Assembly (NCBI GenBank): GCA_018223035.1
Contig: JAAEZD010000002.1
Span: 248,001-312,000 of the forward strand
DNA: 64,000 bases
Source of the DNA: Heliomarina sp018223035
GTDB lineage: Bacteria > Pseudomonadota > Alphaproteobacteria > Rhodobacterales > Rhodobacteraceae
Reading direction: 5' to 3'
In this document: piece by piece, positions 34,672 through 43,619 of the stretch
Numbering within the stretch: position 1 is the first letter of the stretch
How the letters are laid out: every line of letters starts with the position of its first letter
The notes under the pieces: model-generated
The model's database searches: none
The model's input: only the letters and a program-made list of their open reading frames with translations
What the model was told of the DNA's origin: nothing
Translations under genes and position numbers: made by a program

Positions 34672-35110
34672 GACCCGCTTGTTCATTTCGGTGGTCCCGC
34701 AGGCCAAGTAGACCCGAACGCCTGTTCCCGGTCCGATCATGCCGCTTCCACAGCTCCGATCAATCGGGTCAGCGCCTCTCCATCCATGCCGCTGTCGAAC
34801 CTCAGGCAGCGGCCGTTGCTCAGCCGCAACTCGACCATGACGGATTGCGCTGGCGCGGGGCGCTCGCCGGCGTCCGCGCCTCACCAAAATCGACCGGAAT
34901 GAAAACGGCCCCGCGATCCGGCGACCATAGGCCCTACTTCTTCAGGTCACGCCGCCAGCCGTAAATCTGGGAGCGCGTTATCTCGTGGGGCTGCGCGACC
35001 TGCGTCACCGACGCACCGCCGACGCCGACGCCGACCTCCGACAGGATCTCGAGCTTCTCGTCTTGGCTCCACCGCCGGCGCCGCTCAACGCCCAGAGCCT
35101 CACCCAGCAT
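34672..35110 (-). pseudogene. IS66-family tnpA/tnpB remnant
   Basis: TnpA: WSQDEKLEILSEVGVGVGGA, THEITRSQIYGWRRDLKK-type block with a premature TAG at 34934-34936, then GLWSPDRGAVFIPVDFG and, after a frameshift, VMVELRLSNGRCLRF. TnpB begins at 34740 by ATGA overlap: MIGPGTGVRVYLACGTTEMN, and is cut after about 25 residues. Orientation minus. No TnpC is present. It interrupts a DUF488 gene. Confidence 0.7.
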
Positions 35111-35859
35111 GGCTCCTCCGAATAAGCCACGTCGTTAAGGTCGTCGTTATGCACGATGCACGTGTCTTAGCTCAGAACACCGCCGTCAGGCAGGCGGCTT
35201 CAATCGGCTGGTTACTCTCAAGCGGGCCTCACGCGCGCCTTCATCACACGCCCTGAAAGTCTCTCGCGACGGGTTTTCCGCCTCCATGACATTTCGGGAC
35301 GCCCGAAACCGGCCATATGTGCCTCTATGGGCCCCTCTGAGACAAGATATAGACCGCCATCCCATCCCCTTCGGGTCCTCCGATTTGCAGGATGCTATCT
35401 GATACGAGCCGTAGCACCAAAATTGGGGCAGCCGCTGCCCCGGAAGATGCCGATCTGATCAGCCTACGGCTGCGCGCCGCAGCAGACCTCACATCTCGAC
35501 ACCCCCGAGACAGCAACCATCTCAGCTCCCGCCCAAGAAAAGCGGGAGTTTTTACTCGCACGTCTGCGAGCCAGTGCCGGACCGATCTTGCCAGGTCCTG
35601 TTCCAGTCGTAGACCCCGCTGCGCGCCGCAGAGCCTCGCCTGTTCCAGTCCCTGCCGAGGTGCACCCGACACGAAGAAGAAATGGATCGTTCGCCAGAGA
35701 AGAAAAAGGATCCGGTTGATTTTTCTTCGAGCGGCCGTCCGGTGCCCGCAAGACACCACCAAATCAGCCACTTCGCGGCTCTTTCAGAGGGATTCAGGAT
35801 TCTCTTGATTCAGAGGCGAATTCGTTTCCGGTTATCAGAGCCTTACAGCCTTGATGTCG
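35111..35859. other. Region without a convincing gene
   Basis: About 750 bp. Frames of up to 148 codons exist on the minus strand, but their products are Arg/Ala-rich and look like composition artefacts. A short GC palindrome GGGGCAGCCGCTGCCCC lies near 35425. It precedes the 21-bp repeats and may be part of a replication or recombination control region. Confidence 0.35.
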
Positions 35860-35943
35860 CAATTTCCCCGCAAGATGACGCAAAAACCCCGGAAGATGAC
35901 GACATTTCCCCGCGGCTTGACGCAATTTCTCCGTGAGATGACG
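35860..35943. repeat. Four tandem imperfect 21-bp repeats (iteron-like)
   Basis: Units start at 35860, 35881, 35902 and 35923, each exactly 21 bp and ending in TTGACG or ATGACG. The consensus begins CAATTTCCCCG and ends AGATGACG. A partial unit follows to about 35960. They lie 135 bp before the gene at 36079. A related core with TCCCGATAACG is repeated before the recombinase gene at 38842. Confidence 0.8.
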
Positions 35944-36078
35944 AGATTTTCCGGCACGAAAAAGAGTCGCGTATCCCGATCATTTTGCAGTATTCCCTCC
36001 GCCTTCTGCGCAAGAAACATCCCCTCTGACTGCAACTGCAGAGACCTCATATCGCGGTCAGCTGAGCACTTGGAGTAG

Positions 36079-37314
36079 ATGCCAGACGTAGCGTCACTCT
36101 TGCTGCGGATCGCTTCTGTCCCCCGTCGTTCGACCAACATCTTGCTCATGGACATTAACCGCACTTACGAGGCTTTGACCTCCCCGACCCCGCCCCAGCA
36201 CCTCAAGAGAGCTGGCACGCCGTTCGCAACCGCAAGCGCTCTTGCTCTGTTGGTTCAGATCGAGTGCGCGCCGCTTCTTGCGCTCTCTTATTCGGCCGAG
36301 GACCTCCAGGCGAGGTTTCCCCACGACCAGGTTCCTCTTCGCGCGCGCGGTGTGTTCAAGCAGGAACTGACCCGTTACCTGGCTTGGCGACGAACACTCT
36401 TCGATCTGTTTCTTCTTGAGACCGGTTCATTCGCGGACCGAGACGTGGTTGCCGGTTTTGAGCGCATCGCACGTCTGCAATTCGGCCGACACGCAAATGC
36501 ACTATACATCCTTCGTCACGCTCTACCGCCCGAATTGGAGATCAGGGAGCTCACCTCCGCCACCGCACTTCAGATCGACCGGCGCCTCCCAGGTAAGACG
36601 CGCCCGCCATATCGCGCAGCCCTCGCATTGCTCGACCGGCTGCAGGGCGCGCCGCTTGCTGCCGGGAGCCGCCATCTGCTTCCATCGGAGATCATTGGCC
36701 GGTTACCGGCCCCGAGTGGGCATCTCTACCACGCTCCATTACCGCCGCGGCTTGCGGCCACCTACTCCAATGCGCCCCCTCTCGTCAGAGCAGCCATGCC
36801 GTTCGTTTACCGGCTCTCCCTAATGACCGGCATCCTGTCACAGGATCAGGATCCATCACTCGACGAGTTAGCCTCAAAGAGCATGTCGCTATGGGGTGTC
36901 GATCCGAATGATCATGGTTTTCGGCGACCGTCGCAGGTCGCTCTGAAGGCGTATATCAGGAACATCGGGAACCACGTTCAAGTCTCGTTCAGCGCTCCGA
37001 AACAGAAGCAATCGGCGCTTCTGGAAGCTTGGTCAGACCTGCGGGAGCAGATGCGCGCGCACGGCAAAGAGGCATCGATCCAGCGAACATTCGGCCTGTC
37101 CAGATACGCGATCCGGGACGAGGTATCGCCTGCCCAAATCACGCCGACATGGGTGCGAAAGACCGTGCAGTCGCTCCATGGATACCACCGCAACGCGTTT
37201 CGAAGCGGTATTTTCATCCTGGACGACCTGATCATCGATGAGAGCTTTCCTCGCCGCAACCTGCCGCGTGAGATCAGCGGACTGGTACGGGAAAGACGAC
37301 AGCCGAAGGCCTGA
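36079..37314 (+). CDS. Unrecognised protein downstream of the 21-bp repeats
   Basis: 411 residues from ATG at 36079 (CTTGGAGTAG upstream). No motif I can name. The protein is basic and soluble, with hydrophobic stretches resembling a folded DNA-binding protein (KQELTRYLAWRRTLFDLFLL, WVRKTVQSLHGYHRNAFRS). The iteron-like array directly upstream raises a replication-initiator or recombination-accessory role, but this is only positional inference. The frame is intact and its codon use looks like its neighbours. Confidence 0.6.
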   Translation: MPDVASLLLRIASVPRRSTNILLMDINRTYEALTSPTPPQHLKRAGTPFATASALALLVQIECAPLLALSYSAEDLQARFPHDQVPLRARGVFKQELTRYLAWRRTLFDLFLLETGSFADRDVVAGFERIARLQFGRHANALYILRHALPPELEIRELTSATALQIDRRLPGKTRPPYRAALALLDRLQGAPLAAGSRHLLPSEIIGRLPAPSGHLYHAPLPPRLAATYSNAPPLVRAAMPFVYRLSLMTGILSQDQDPSLDELASKSMSLWGVDPNDHGFRRPSQVALKAYIRNIGNHVQVSFSAPKQKQSALLEAWSDLREQMRAHGKEASIQRTFGLSRYAIRDEVSPAQITPTWVRKTVQSLHGYHRNAFRSGIFILDDLIIDESFPRRNLPREISGLVRERRQPKA

Positions 37315-37613
37315 TCTTTTTCCTCGACGATCCGGCCAGAGAAGAATTCCTCCCTTGGGCCGGCCAGTCAGCTGGCCCGACGAAATCGGGGTATGAGCAC
37401 CCCAGATTCACCCAGATTTTCGAACTTTTTTCTTCACGATTCCAGCATCCGGCCAATCTCGTCTTCGAAAGGGAAACAGGACACGCCGAGAAAGTCTCCA
37501 CTCGCGCCTGATCCTCGACAAACTTGACGGTCGTGTCGGCATCCATGCCGTCGCATCCCGGAAACGACCATTGAGCAGGAACTGCTCCCGGGCCCACGAA
37601 ATGGAGATTATCC
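37315..37613. other. Intergenic stretch with short inverted repeats
   Basis: Holds GGGCCGGCCA...CTGGCCC near 37360 and GGGGTATGAGCACCCC near 37391, the latter flanked by GAAATC and GATTTTC, then a run of T around 37425. No gene seen. The hairpin plus T-run may terminate the 36079 gene. Confidence 0.35.
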
Positions 37614-37997
37614 ATGAACTCGATTGCCCTCACGCCGCTCCCGTCCCCCGTAGGCGAGACCGTCCTCCATGTCGCGTTGTCGCGCCTCGGTGCGTATCTC
37701 GATGACGAATCCGGCTCCCTCGAAGCCCTCCTGAAGCTCGCGGGGCGCTCGGCAGCCGCCGATGACATCCGCGCGCTTCATGCACTGCATCTCGACACCG
37801 ACGCCACTGAGGAAGACCTTCGACAGCTGCTGATGCAGGCACAAACACTCGTGGTTCGCCTCCTGGACACTGTGCGAGCGATCCCCCTCCATGCGCGGTT
37901 CAGCTCCGCTCCGTCCGATTTCGACGCATGGCTACGCTGGTCGGGCGCGCGGCTGCAGGATGTCTGCAAGACCCTGTCGCGAGCTCTCGCGAACTGA
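37614..37997 (+). CDS. Hypothetical protein
   Basis: 127 residues, mainly helical (LHVALSRLGAYLDDES, DLRQLLMQAQTLVVRLLDTV). GGAGATTATCC precedes the ATG. No family recognised. It lies between the repeat-associated gene and the DNA-binding gene of the recombinase module. Confidence 0.5.
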   Translation: MNSIALTPLPSPVGETVLHVALSRLGAYLDDESGSLEALLKLAGRSAAADDIRALHALHLDTDATEEDLRQLLMQAQTLVVRLLDTVRAIPLHARFSSAPSDFDAWLRWSGARLQDVCKTLSRALAN

Positions 37998-38132
37998 GAC
38001 GTAGAACGGCGGAGGCTCCAACGTAGTCGGAGATTCTGTATTCACCAGATTCGGAGGTTCCCAACGGGCCTGCGGCGCCTGAGAACCGAATTCGGTAGTC
38101 GCACCCGGTCATCTTTTCCGACCTGACAACCA

Positions 38133-38165
38133 GGGACCCATCTCCTCGGAAAGGAGATGGGTCCC
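38133..38165 (+). promoter_or_regulatory. Perfect hairpin enclosing a ribosome site
   Basis: GGGACCCATCTCCT (38133-38146), 5-nt loop, AGGAGATGGGTCCC (38152-38165): a perfect 14-bp inverted repeat. The right arm holds the AAGGAG ribosome site (38151-38156), and the ATG at 38166 follows directly. In mRNA this would hide the ribosome site; as DNA it could be a dyad operator. Confidence 0.75.
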
Positions 38166-38729
38166 ATGCGCTTCGAGCTATTCCAAGAACCAATCGTTCC
38201 GGCGTCCGCCGCTGGCTTCACGACCGAAGAACTGCGGCGCTACCTCGGTGTCGGCAAGAACAGCGTCGCGCTTATCGCGCAGCGTGTCGGTATCGAAAAC
38301 CTGCACGGCATCTACCCGGAATGCATCGTCTGGCGGCAGCTCTTCGGGCTCGGAGCGGCGGACGAGATTGCGCTGGCAGCCCTGCGCGAGCCACTCGCAG
38401 ACATCAACTGGGTATCCAAGGCGACAGGCGTGCCGCAGTCGACCATCCGCGACCATTTCCGGTCCGGGCGTTGGCAATATGATCGTGGGGTTCAATTGGG
38501 CGACGAGGATGGAGCAAAGCCTCCTCGACTGCGTCGATGGCTTCCTGCCCTGATCCGGAACCGTACACTCGGCTCGCCTCTCCCGGCCTTCACACGCGTT
38601 GCATCGCTTACCGTCACTCCCGGCGACCCTGGCGAGGGGCCCGCCTTCCCGCCCGAGAATGCTGACGATCCGTCGTCCGCGGACGTATTCACGGCGCTTT
38701 TTCCCGATCCGACTGCGATTTCCCGATAG
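38166..38729 (+). CDS. DNA-binding protein with helix-turn-helix motifs
   Basis: 187 residues. TTEELRRYLGVGKNSVALIA and a second segment INWVSKATGVPQSTIRDHFR both look like helix-turn-helix motifs (residues about 20-40 and 90-110). The C-terminal 60 residues are Pro-rich and disordered. An ATG at 38157 lies inside the hairpin and is too close to AAGGAG, so 38166 is preferred. It lies upstream of the two recombinases and could be a directionality or regulatory factor. Confidence 0.55.
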   Translation: MRFELFQEPIVPASAAGFTTEELRRYLGVGKNSVALIAQRVGIENLHGIYPECIVWRQLFGLGAADEIALAALREPLADINWVSKATGVPQSTIRDHFRSGRWQYDRGVQLGDEDGAKPPRLRRWLPALIRNRTLGSPLPAFTRVASLTVTPGDPGEGPAFPPENADDPSSADVFTALFPDPTAISR

Positions 38730-38825
38730 CGCCGAAAATAACAACCCCATGGCAGTTTTCGGGGTAGGTAAACTTCCGAGTTTTTATTACCGCGATCCCG
38801 ATAACGGCCAATCTTCCCGATAACG
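38702..38825. repeat. Repeated TCCCGAT sites before the recombinase gene
   Basis: TCCCGAT occurs at 38702, 38721, 38796 and 38815: two pairs, each 19 bp apart, with 75 bp between pairs. Two of them extend to TCCCGATAACG. All face the same way and end 17 bp before the recombinase start. Candidate binding sites for the recombinases or the helix-turn-helix protein. Confidence 0.55.
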
Positions 38826-38841
38826 ACAACATCAAGAGGAC

Positions 38842-40773
38842 ATGAAGTTGACCGGCAACGCTCCAACCATGCTCGATATACTACGCTTCGGCCAGGCCCT
38901 CGAAGGCGGAACCGAGCAGCAATACGCGACACATTTCGCAAGGATGTTCCGCAAGCGCGGATACCGCGATCGCCATCTGGAAACGCTCGAGGGAACCCTG
39001 GAGGTGTATCTCCAGGTCGCGCCGAAATACCGGAAAGGCAACGCTGATCTGAACGCGAGGATCCGCGACTGGGGCATCACCCCCCGCACCTACAAGCAAT
39101 ACCAATCGGACGGGCGACGGATGGTCGAAACTTTCTCAGGCGAGCTTCAGAGGCGGCTCGCGCGGCGCGGACGGCAGGACGGTTTCGCACGACTGCAAGC
39201 CGTCCTGCCAGACCTGATCGATGCTGTCCTGCTCAAGGAACAGCAAGCCCGCAACCTGCCGAGGCTCATCGATCTCGCCCGGGCCAGGGGCTGGGACATG
39301 TGCGACATCACGCGAGAGCGGATCATCTCCCTGCGCGAAGATTGCCTGAGCACAGACGAATGGACCCGCGTCAAGCAAGCGGCTGGGTGCCTGGACTACC
39401 TTCGGCAATTCCCGACCTGCTTGTCGCTCCTGCCGAAGGACGAGATCGGCACTCTTGCCGGTGTCCTCCGGCTTGACACGCAACTCCCGGCGTCTCTGGA
39501 CGAGGAGGTAAAGTCTTGGGTCCGAGAAGCGACGGTGGTCTACCACGACGACATGCACACGGAGGAGGCTCGCTGTGCTACGGCCCAAGAATACTCGGAT
39601 AGCTGCAAGGCAGTCTACATCGCCGCCCTGCGCACCTACGTACGGGCAGTCAAGGATGACTGCGACATTGACGCTGTGAACGGCCTCACTGCCCTGTTCC
39701 GGCCTGAACTGATCGAGAAGACGTTGATCCGGCTCTGCAAGAAGTCCGGAACCTCCGGAGGACTCGCTCCGCGCACCCTGTTCTCCTATGCGCTGAACCT
39801 GAAACGGGCCCTGACCACTCAAGGCCTTGTCGAAGAGGCCGCAGTGGTCGAACGGCTCGTGAAGACGCTGCCAGTGCTCATCGAAGGGCAAGCGGCCAGC
39901 AAGATGATGTCTCCGAAGGTCGAAGCCTGGTGCCGGGACCTTCTGAACGACCCCAGTGCCATGGAGCTCTTCGAAGCTCAGCATTTCTTATATGCTGAAA
40001 AGGCGCTCGCGGCGATGGAACTGGCCGACCTTGAAGGCATCGACCTTCTCGCCTTCAGCCGGTCCCCGAACACGCAACCACTCACTCCCGAACGATCACG
40101 CCTCGCCGCAGATCTTCTAAGACAAGCCAGGATGTACGGCACCTGCGCTGCCTTTGCCGCGATCGAGCTCGAAGGGGCCCCGTTTCGTAAATCGAATGTC
40201 ATCGCCGACCTGAGGTCCTCGGGCCACCCGCAAACCTTCTACGACCACCGTGCCGACAAGACGCGGCCGCGGCTGGCAATTCATATCCCGAACGAACTTC
40301 TGAAGAACGGCGACGCCATGAACCGGCGCAGCCAGCATTTGCCCCGCTTCGTCTTCGAGAGGGATGAGCTCGGGGGCGAAGGCTATCGCATCCTGACATT
40401 TTACCTGTCGCGCATCCGTGCCCTGTTCGGCGGGGCAGATCTTTCTGATCACGTCTTCCCCGCACTCGAAGCCGAGTCCCGGTCTCTCGTAATCTCGACA
40501 TTCGATGGCTGGCTTGCCGAATGTTCCACGAATATCGGGCTCCCGCTCCTGCCGCACAATTTCCGACACGGTCTCTGCACGATCGAGATCTTCCATGATC
40601 CGACCTGCTACCCGGAGCTCGAGACGCTGACCGGCGACACCGAGAAAACCCTGCGGCAGCACTACGCGTTCGTCGACCGCGAGCGGCAGAGCCGGTCCTT
40701 GCAACGGAAGAGATACGAGCGGCGCGCCCAACGACTGCATGCCTCGCCACATTCGGCGGGGATACCAGCATGA
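38842..40773 (+). CDS. Tyrosine recombinase-like protein A
   Basis: 643 residues, unusually large. The C-terminal catalytic domain has R449 (EGAPFRKSNVIADLR), box II HNFRHG with H572 and R575, and the nucleophile Y608 in TLRQHYAFVD. The box III His/Trp appears replaced (TGDTEK). The remaining residues favour an active enzyme. It overlaps the next gene by 4 bp (ATGA). Such paired large recombinases recall multi-recombinase elements (RIT, GInt), but the family was not confirmed. Confidence 0.75.
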   Translation: MKLTGNAPTMLDILRFGQALEGGTEQQYATHFARMFRKRGYRDRHLETLEGTLEVYLQVAPKYRKGNADLNARIRDWGITPRTYKQYQSDGRRMVETFSGELQRRLARRGRQDGFARLQAVLPDLIDAVLLKEQQARNLPRLIDLARARGWDMCDITRERIISLREDCLSTDEWTRVKQAAGCLDYLRQFPTCLSLLPKDEIGTLAGVLRLDTQLPASLDEEVKSWVREATVVYHDDMHTEEARCATAQEYSDSCKAVYIAALRTYVRAVKDDCDIDAVNGLTALFRPELIEKTLIRLCKKSGTSGGLAPRTLFSYALNLKRALTTQGLVEEAAVVERLVKTLPVLIEGQAASKMMSPKVEAWCRDLLNDPSAMELFEAQHFLYAEKALAAMELADLEGIDLLAFSRSPNTQPLTPERSRLAADLLRQARMYGTCAAFAAIELEGAPFRKSNVIADLRSSGHPQTFYDHRADKTRPRLAIHIPNELLKNGDAMNRRSQHLPRFVFERDELGGEGYRILTFYLSRIRALFGGADLSDHVFPALEAESRSLVISTFDGWLAECSTNIGLPLLPHNFRHGLCTIEIFHDPTCYPELETLTGDTEKTLRQHYAFVDRERQSRSLQRKRYERRAQRLHASPHSAGIPA

Positions 40774-42314
40774 AGATCCACCAGCTCCTCGAAAAACCAG
40801 TCTGGAGAAGTCTCGCGCAACGTCCCGGGTTCGCCGGCTTGTCCGTCCAATCGATCGAGACGACAAACGGATTCTTCGAGTTCATCGTGGCGCACAGTCT
40901 CGCGTCACCAACGGCCGGTGATATCCGGAATTGGCTCGGCGATTGCGCGGAGCCCGAGCGTTCGCTACGGATCGATCATCTCCAGGACGTTTTTGCCGTC
41001 TGCCAGCCGTCATTCCTTGGAGCCATCCGGGAAGCGCGTCGTTTCGCGCCTCCCAAGTCTCCCAAAAACCCAGACTCCAAAGCCGCGCACCCTGTGCCCC
41101 TTGAACCGCGGGGAAACAAATCTCGCGTGCTCCGGCCGGTCTACGAAACGCATGATTGGGATCCAATAGCCCCGCCGACACGGCGCCCGCCGAGAAAACG
41201 TGCCGTCTCCATCGCGCCGTGGGACCTCCCTCTGGACTATCAGAGCGAGTTGCGCCGCGCAGCAGACGGGCTTCCCGGCCAAGAGTCGGGCATGCAGGTG
41301 CCCGCCCGCAGCATGGTTTTGAGAATGCGCGAAAAGCTCTGTCAATATGCCTGGTCAGCGGCGCAGCAACATCTGGCCCCAGAGCTTAGCCTGACAGGAA
41401 TAGACGCATACCTTGCCGACCTAAAAACTCGCCTCCTCGAGCGACCGCATGGACTGCGATGGGCGACCATGCGCGCGACGGCCGATGCGCTCCTCCTATT
41501 CACCAGATACGAGGGAGCACAGCCCGAGATCATCCAGCATCTCGCCGATTACCGACGAGACTACGATGTCCGGGAGTCTGCTCAGCGCGCCCTCAAGTTC
41601 TTCGCGCTGGCGCGCACAGGGAATTCGACGGATCGGATCCTCGACATGGCCGAGGCACTCCTTGCAGCCGTCGATGCCGAGGAAAGGCCCAGAAAACGGC
41701 ACCAGATGCGCAATGGCGCGGCCATCCTTTCTATCTTCGCCAATGCGCCGCTTCGCAACGCCTCAGCCCAGCTCGCGTTCGGTGAGAGCCTGTTCTGGAA
41801 GCACGACGAATGGGTGATCCGGAGTGAAATCCAAAAAACCCACGCGCGGCGGCCGGAACCGTTCGATTTCCCTCTCCACCCAGAGGCAGGTCGTTTCGTC
41901 GATGCGCTTGTCCTCGGGGACGCGTCTCCGGCCATGCTGCCCACTCTGAGGGAAAAGCTGATCCGGGACAGACGCCAGCTTTTCGTGCTGCCCGACGGGC
42001 ATCCGGCTGCGGCAACATACATCCCGCGCGTCTTCCAGGCCCTCACGGGCAACAGCTTCACGACGCTTCGCGTCATGCTCTACTCGGACGCAGTCGCCCA
42101 TCACGGTGTAGACGGGATCGAACTTGCCAAGCCGGCAGCACATCATTCCAGCACGGAGATCGTGAAGTCCCACTATATCGCCGAACAGGTTGCAGAGATT
42201 CACGCGAACAATATCCGCAACCGACGAAGCCGGCGACTGGCAAAGATGCACTCCGAGAAACATCGCGATCTCATAGTTGCCCTCGAGATATCCAGCGAAA
42301 CCAAGCCGCGATAA
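40770..42314 (+). CDS. Tyrosine recombinase-like protein B (degenerate active site)
   Basis: 514 residues, translationally coupled to protein A. Catalytic-like residues: R329 (NAPLRNASAQLAF), T431-x-x-R434 replacing box II HxxR, H458/H459 (AAHHSSTEIV) and Y469 (KSHYIAEQ). The His to Thr change at box II and the weak surroundings suggest reduced or accessory activity, for instance as a partner of A. The frame is intact. Confidence 0.65.
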   Translation: MKIHQLLEKPVWRSLAQRPGFAGLSVQSIETTNGFFEFIVAHSLASPTAGDIRNWLGDCAEPERSLRIDHLQDVFAVCQPSFLGAIREARRFAPPKSPKNPDSKAAHPVPLEPRGNKSRVLRPVYETHDWDPIAPPTRRPPRKRAVSIAPWDLPLDYQSELRRAADGLPGQESGMQVPARSMVLRMREKLCQYAWSAAQQHLAPELSLTGIDAYLADLKTRLLERPHGLRWATMRATADALLLFTRYEGAQPEIIQHLADYRRDYDVRESAQRALKFFALARTGNSTDRILDMAEALLAAVDAEERPRKRHQMRNGAAILSIFANAPLRNASAQLAFGESLFWKHDEWVIRSEIQKTHARRPEPFDFPLHPEAGRFVDALVLGDASPAMLPTLREKLIRDRRQLFVLPDGHPAAATYIPRVFQALTGNSFTTLRVMLYSDAVAHHGVDGIELAKPAAHHSSTEIVKSHYIAEQVAEIHANNIRNRRSRRLAKMHSEKHRDLIVALEISSETKPR

Positions 42315-42463
42315 AAATCCACAATATGGCGGTGCCTTACTGGCTGAGGTATGGCGCCGCTCATGGCCGAGGCTGTGTGGAAACTGGAAGCTGGAGACCG
42401 AGGGGCGGCGGGTTTGTCGGGTTCGTTCTTGCTGACATCGCAAATGTAATTTGATGAGTCGCC

Positions 42464-42550
42464 TCAGCTCGGGATCGCGACTATCAGGCCGCGGATGCCG
42501 ACCAGTGCGACCATCCGCTTGATGTTATAGGCGAGGACGTTCAGCGCCAT
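42464..42550 (-). pseudogene. Transposase C-terminal remnant (IS5/IS1182 type)
   Basis: The minus strand encodes MALNVLAYNIKRMVALVGI, RGLIVAIPS stop. This is the usual C-terminus of IS1182/IS5-type DDE transposases. Only 28 residues remain, joined to the end of the gene at 42525. The 150 bp before it (42315-42463) show nothing clear. Confidence 0.65.
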
Positions 42551-42761
42551 GGGCGGATATGACGGCGACTTCACACTCGATCAGCCGACAGGCGACAATC
42601 ACCAGGGCAGCATACTGGGACCTGACGGGATCGCCGTCGCCCGGAAGTGCAAAGAAGCGACCGAACCGGTAGCCGCGATAGACTGTCCGATACGAGACGA
42701 TCTGGCCGAAGTCCTCCAGGATCTCAAGCTCTACGCAGGCTGGATCAATCTCGATCTGCAT
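42525..42761 (-). CDS. Small hypothetical protein, C-terminus altered by IS remnant
   Basis: 78 residues from ATG at 42761, preceded by GGAGGAGAGGACG. MQIEIDPACVELEILEDFGQ and RTVYRGYRFGRFFALPG are not recognised. The end overlaps the transposase remnant (about 42525-42550), so the native C-terminus is probably lost. It overlaps the DUF433 gene by 17 bp. In DUF433 systems a PIN-like partner usually sits here, but this is not one. Confidence 0.5.
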   Translation of the reverse strand: MQIEIDPACVELEILEDFGQIVSYRTVYRGYRFGRFFALPGDGDPVRSQYAALVIVACRLIECEVAVISAHGAERPRL

Positions 42762-43212
42762 CGTCCTCTCCTCCAATACCGATGTCATCCGGCACGGTCC
42801 CGCGGGCCCGGCGGAGTGCACGGCGGAATCTCGCGTCGTTGGTCTTCCCGTAAGCCAGGGCCACACAGATGTCGTCCTGCGTCAGCTCGGGGAAGTGCTT
42901 GATGATCTCCGCGTCGGACATGCCTGATGCCAGCCAGCCAAGGATGTCGGAAACAGTGGTTCGCATGCCCCGGATCGTCGGGCGGCCGCCGCGGATGTCG
43001 GGGTCGGCGACGATCAGGCTATGCTGCCCATCTCCATCCACATCAGGCAGAGCGTCTTCGTCGGAGAGCGCCTCCCACGATGCGAGCAGATCGACCAGGC
43101 CGCGCTGGTTTCTGGGATTCCGAGCAGCAAGCCGGTCGACCGCGGCGCGTAGTTGCTCGACATGCGCGACCAGCTCCTCGCGGGTCATGTCGGTGGTGGG
43201 TTTCCAGGGCAT
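42745..43212 (-). CDS. DUF433 protein (antitoxin-type), orphan
   Basis: 155 residues. The C-terminal part reads PDIRGGRPTIRGMRTTVSDI, LGWLASGMSDAEIIKHFPEL, DDICVALAYGK, the DUF433 signature. DUF433 proteins are usually antitoxins with a DUF5615 PIN-like toxin next to them, but no such toxin is visible. An N-terminal extension of about 60 residues (REELVAHVEQLRAAVDRLAA) looks like a coiled coil. GGGAGGCCAGCC precedes the ATG. Confidence 0.72.
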   Translation of the reverse strand: MPWKPTTDMTREELVAHVEQLRAAVDRLAARNPRNQRGLVDLLASWEALSDEDALPDVDGDGQHSLIVADPDIRGGRPTIRGMRTTVSDILGWLASGMSDAEIIKHFPELTQDDICVALAYGKTNDARFRRALRRARGTVPDDIGIGGEDDADRD

Positions 43213-43231
43213 CTGGGCTGGCCTCCCAAAG

Positions 43232-43465
43232 TCAGTCGTCGAGTATTCGAGACCTGTCGAGGGCGCTGAGCCAAACTTTCATGGCACGCCTGGTCAGACC
43301 TCCCCTCGACACCGACAGCATGGACGCCGAAATCGCCTCGTAGCGCGCCGGCTGCTGCAGGCTCCGGACACGCAAGAGCTCATGCGCTGACATGCCAAGC
43401 TCGCGGAACTCGGTGTCGGAAATGTCGTCCGTGCACCGGCGGTAGTATTCCTCAGCCTCTGTCAT
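43232..43465 (-). CDS. Hypothetical protein
   Basis: 77 residues: MTEAEEYYRRCTDDISDTEF, RELGMSAHELLRVRSLQQPA, helical and charged. It overlaps the upstream small membrane protein by 14 bp and lies 19 bp before the DUF433 gene, so it is part of a five-gene minus-strand operon (43810 to 42525). No family recognised. Confidence 0.5.
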   Translation of the reverse strand: MTEAEEYYRRCTDDISDTEFRELGMSAHELLRVRSLQQPARYEAISASMLSVSRGGLTRRAMKVWLSALDRSRILDD

Positions 43466-43619
43466 CGAGCAGATGACAGGGCGCGTCTCGGACGAATGCA
43501 TTGAGGTCTACGCCTTTGTCTGTCTTTCGCGGCCGCCAAGGCCAGAGCATCCAGCCGGCGAGCAACTGACCAGCCCCGGACAGCGCGGCAACGACCAAGA
43601 GAGCGGCGGTCTGCGTCAT
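43452..43619 (-). CDS. Small single-pass membrane protein, related to the one at 4382
   Basis: 55 residues. TAALLVVAALSGAGQLLAGW is the membrane segment, then KGVDLNAFVRDAPCHLLDD, which parallels VDLDAFIRNAPYHRLRE of the protein at 4382. GGAGGAGAC precedes the ATG, and it overlaps the upstream gene by 4 bp. Both relatives sit in ATGA-coupled gene sets. Unknown function. Confidence 0.6.
   Translation of the reverse strand: MTQTAALLVVAALSGAGQLLAGWMLWPWRPRKTDKGVDLNAFVRDAPCHLLDDRG

Noticed and set aside
35325..35771. 148-codon minus-strand frame
   Set aside because: No family features, composition like other shadow frames, and no ribosome site; left as unassigned region.
35860..35943. CRISPR-like tandem repeats
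   Set aside because: Units are contiguous with no spacers, and no cas genes are present; they are tandem iteron-type repeats.
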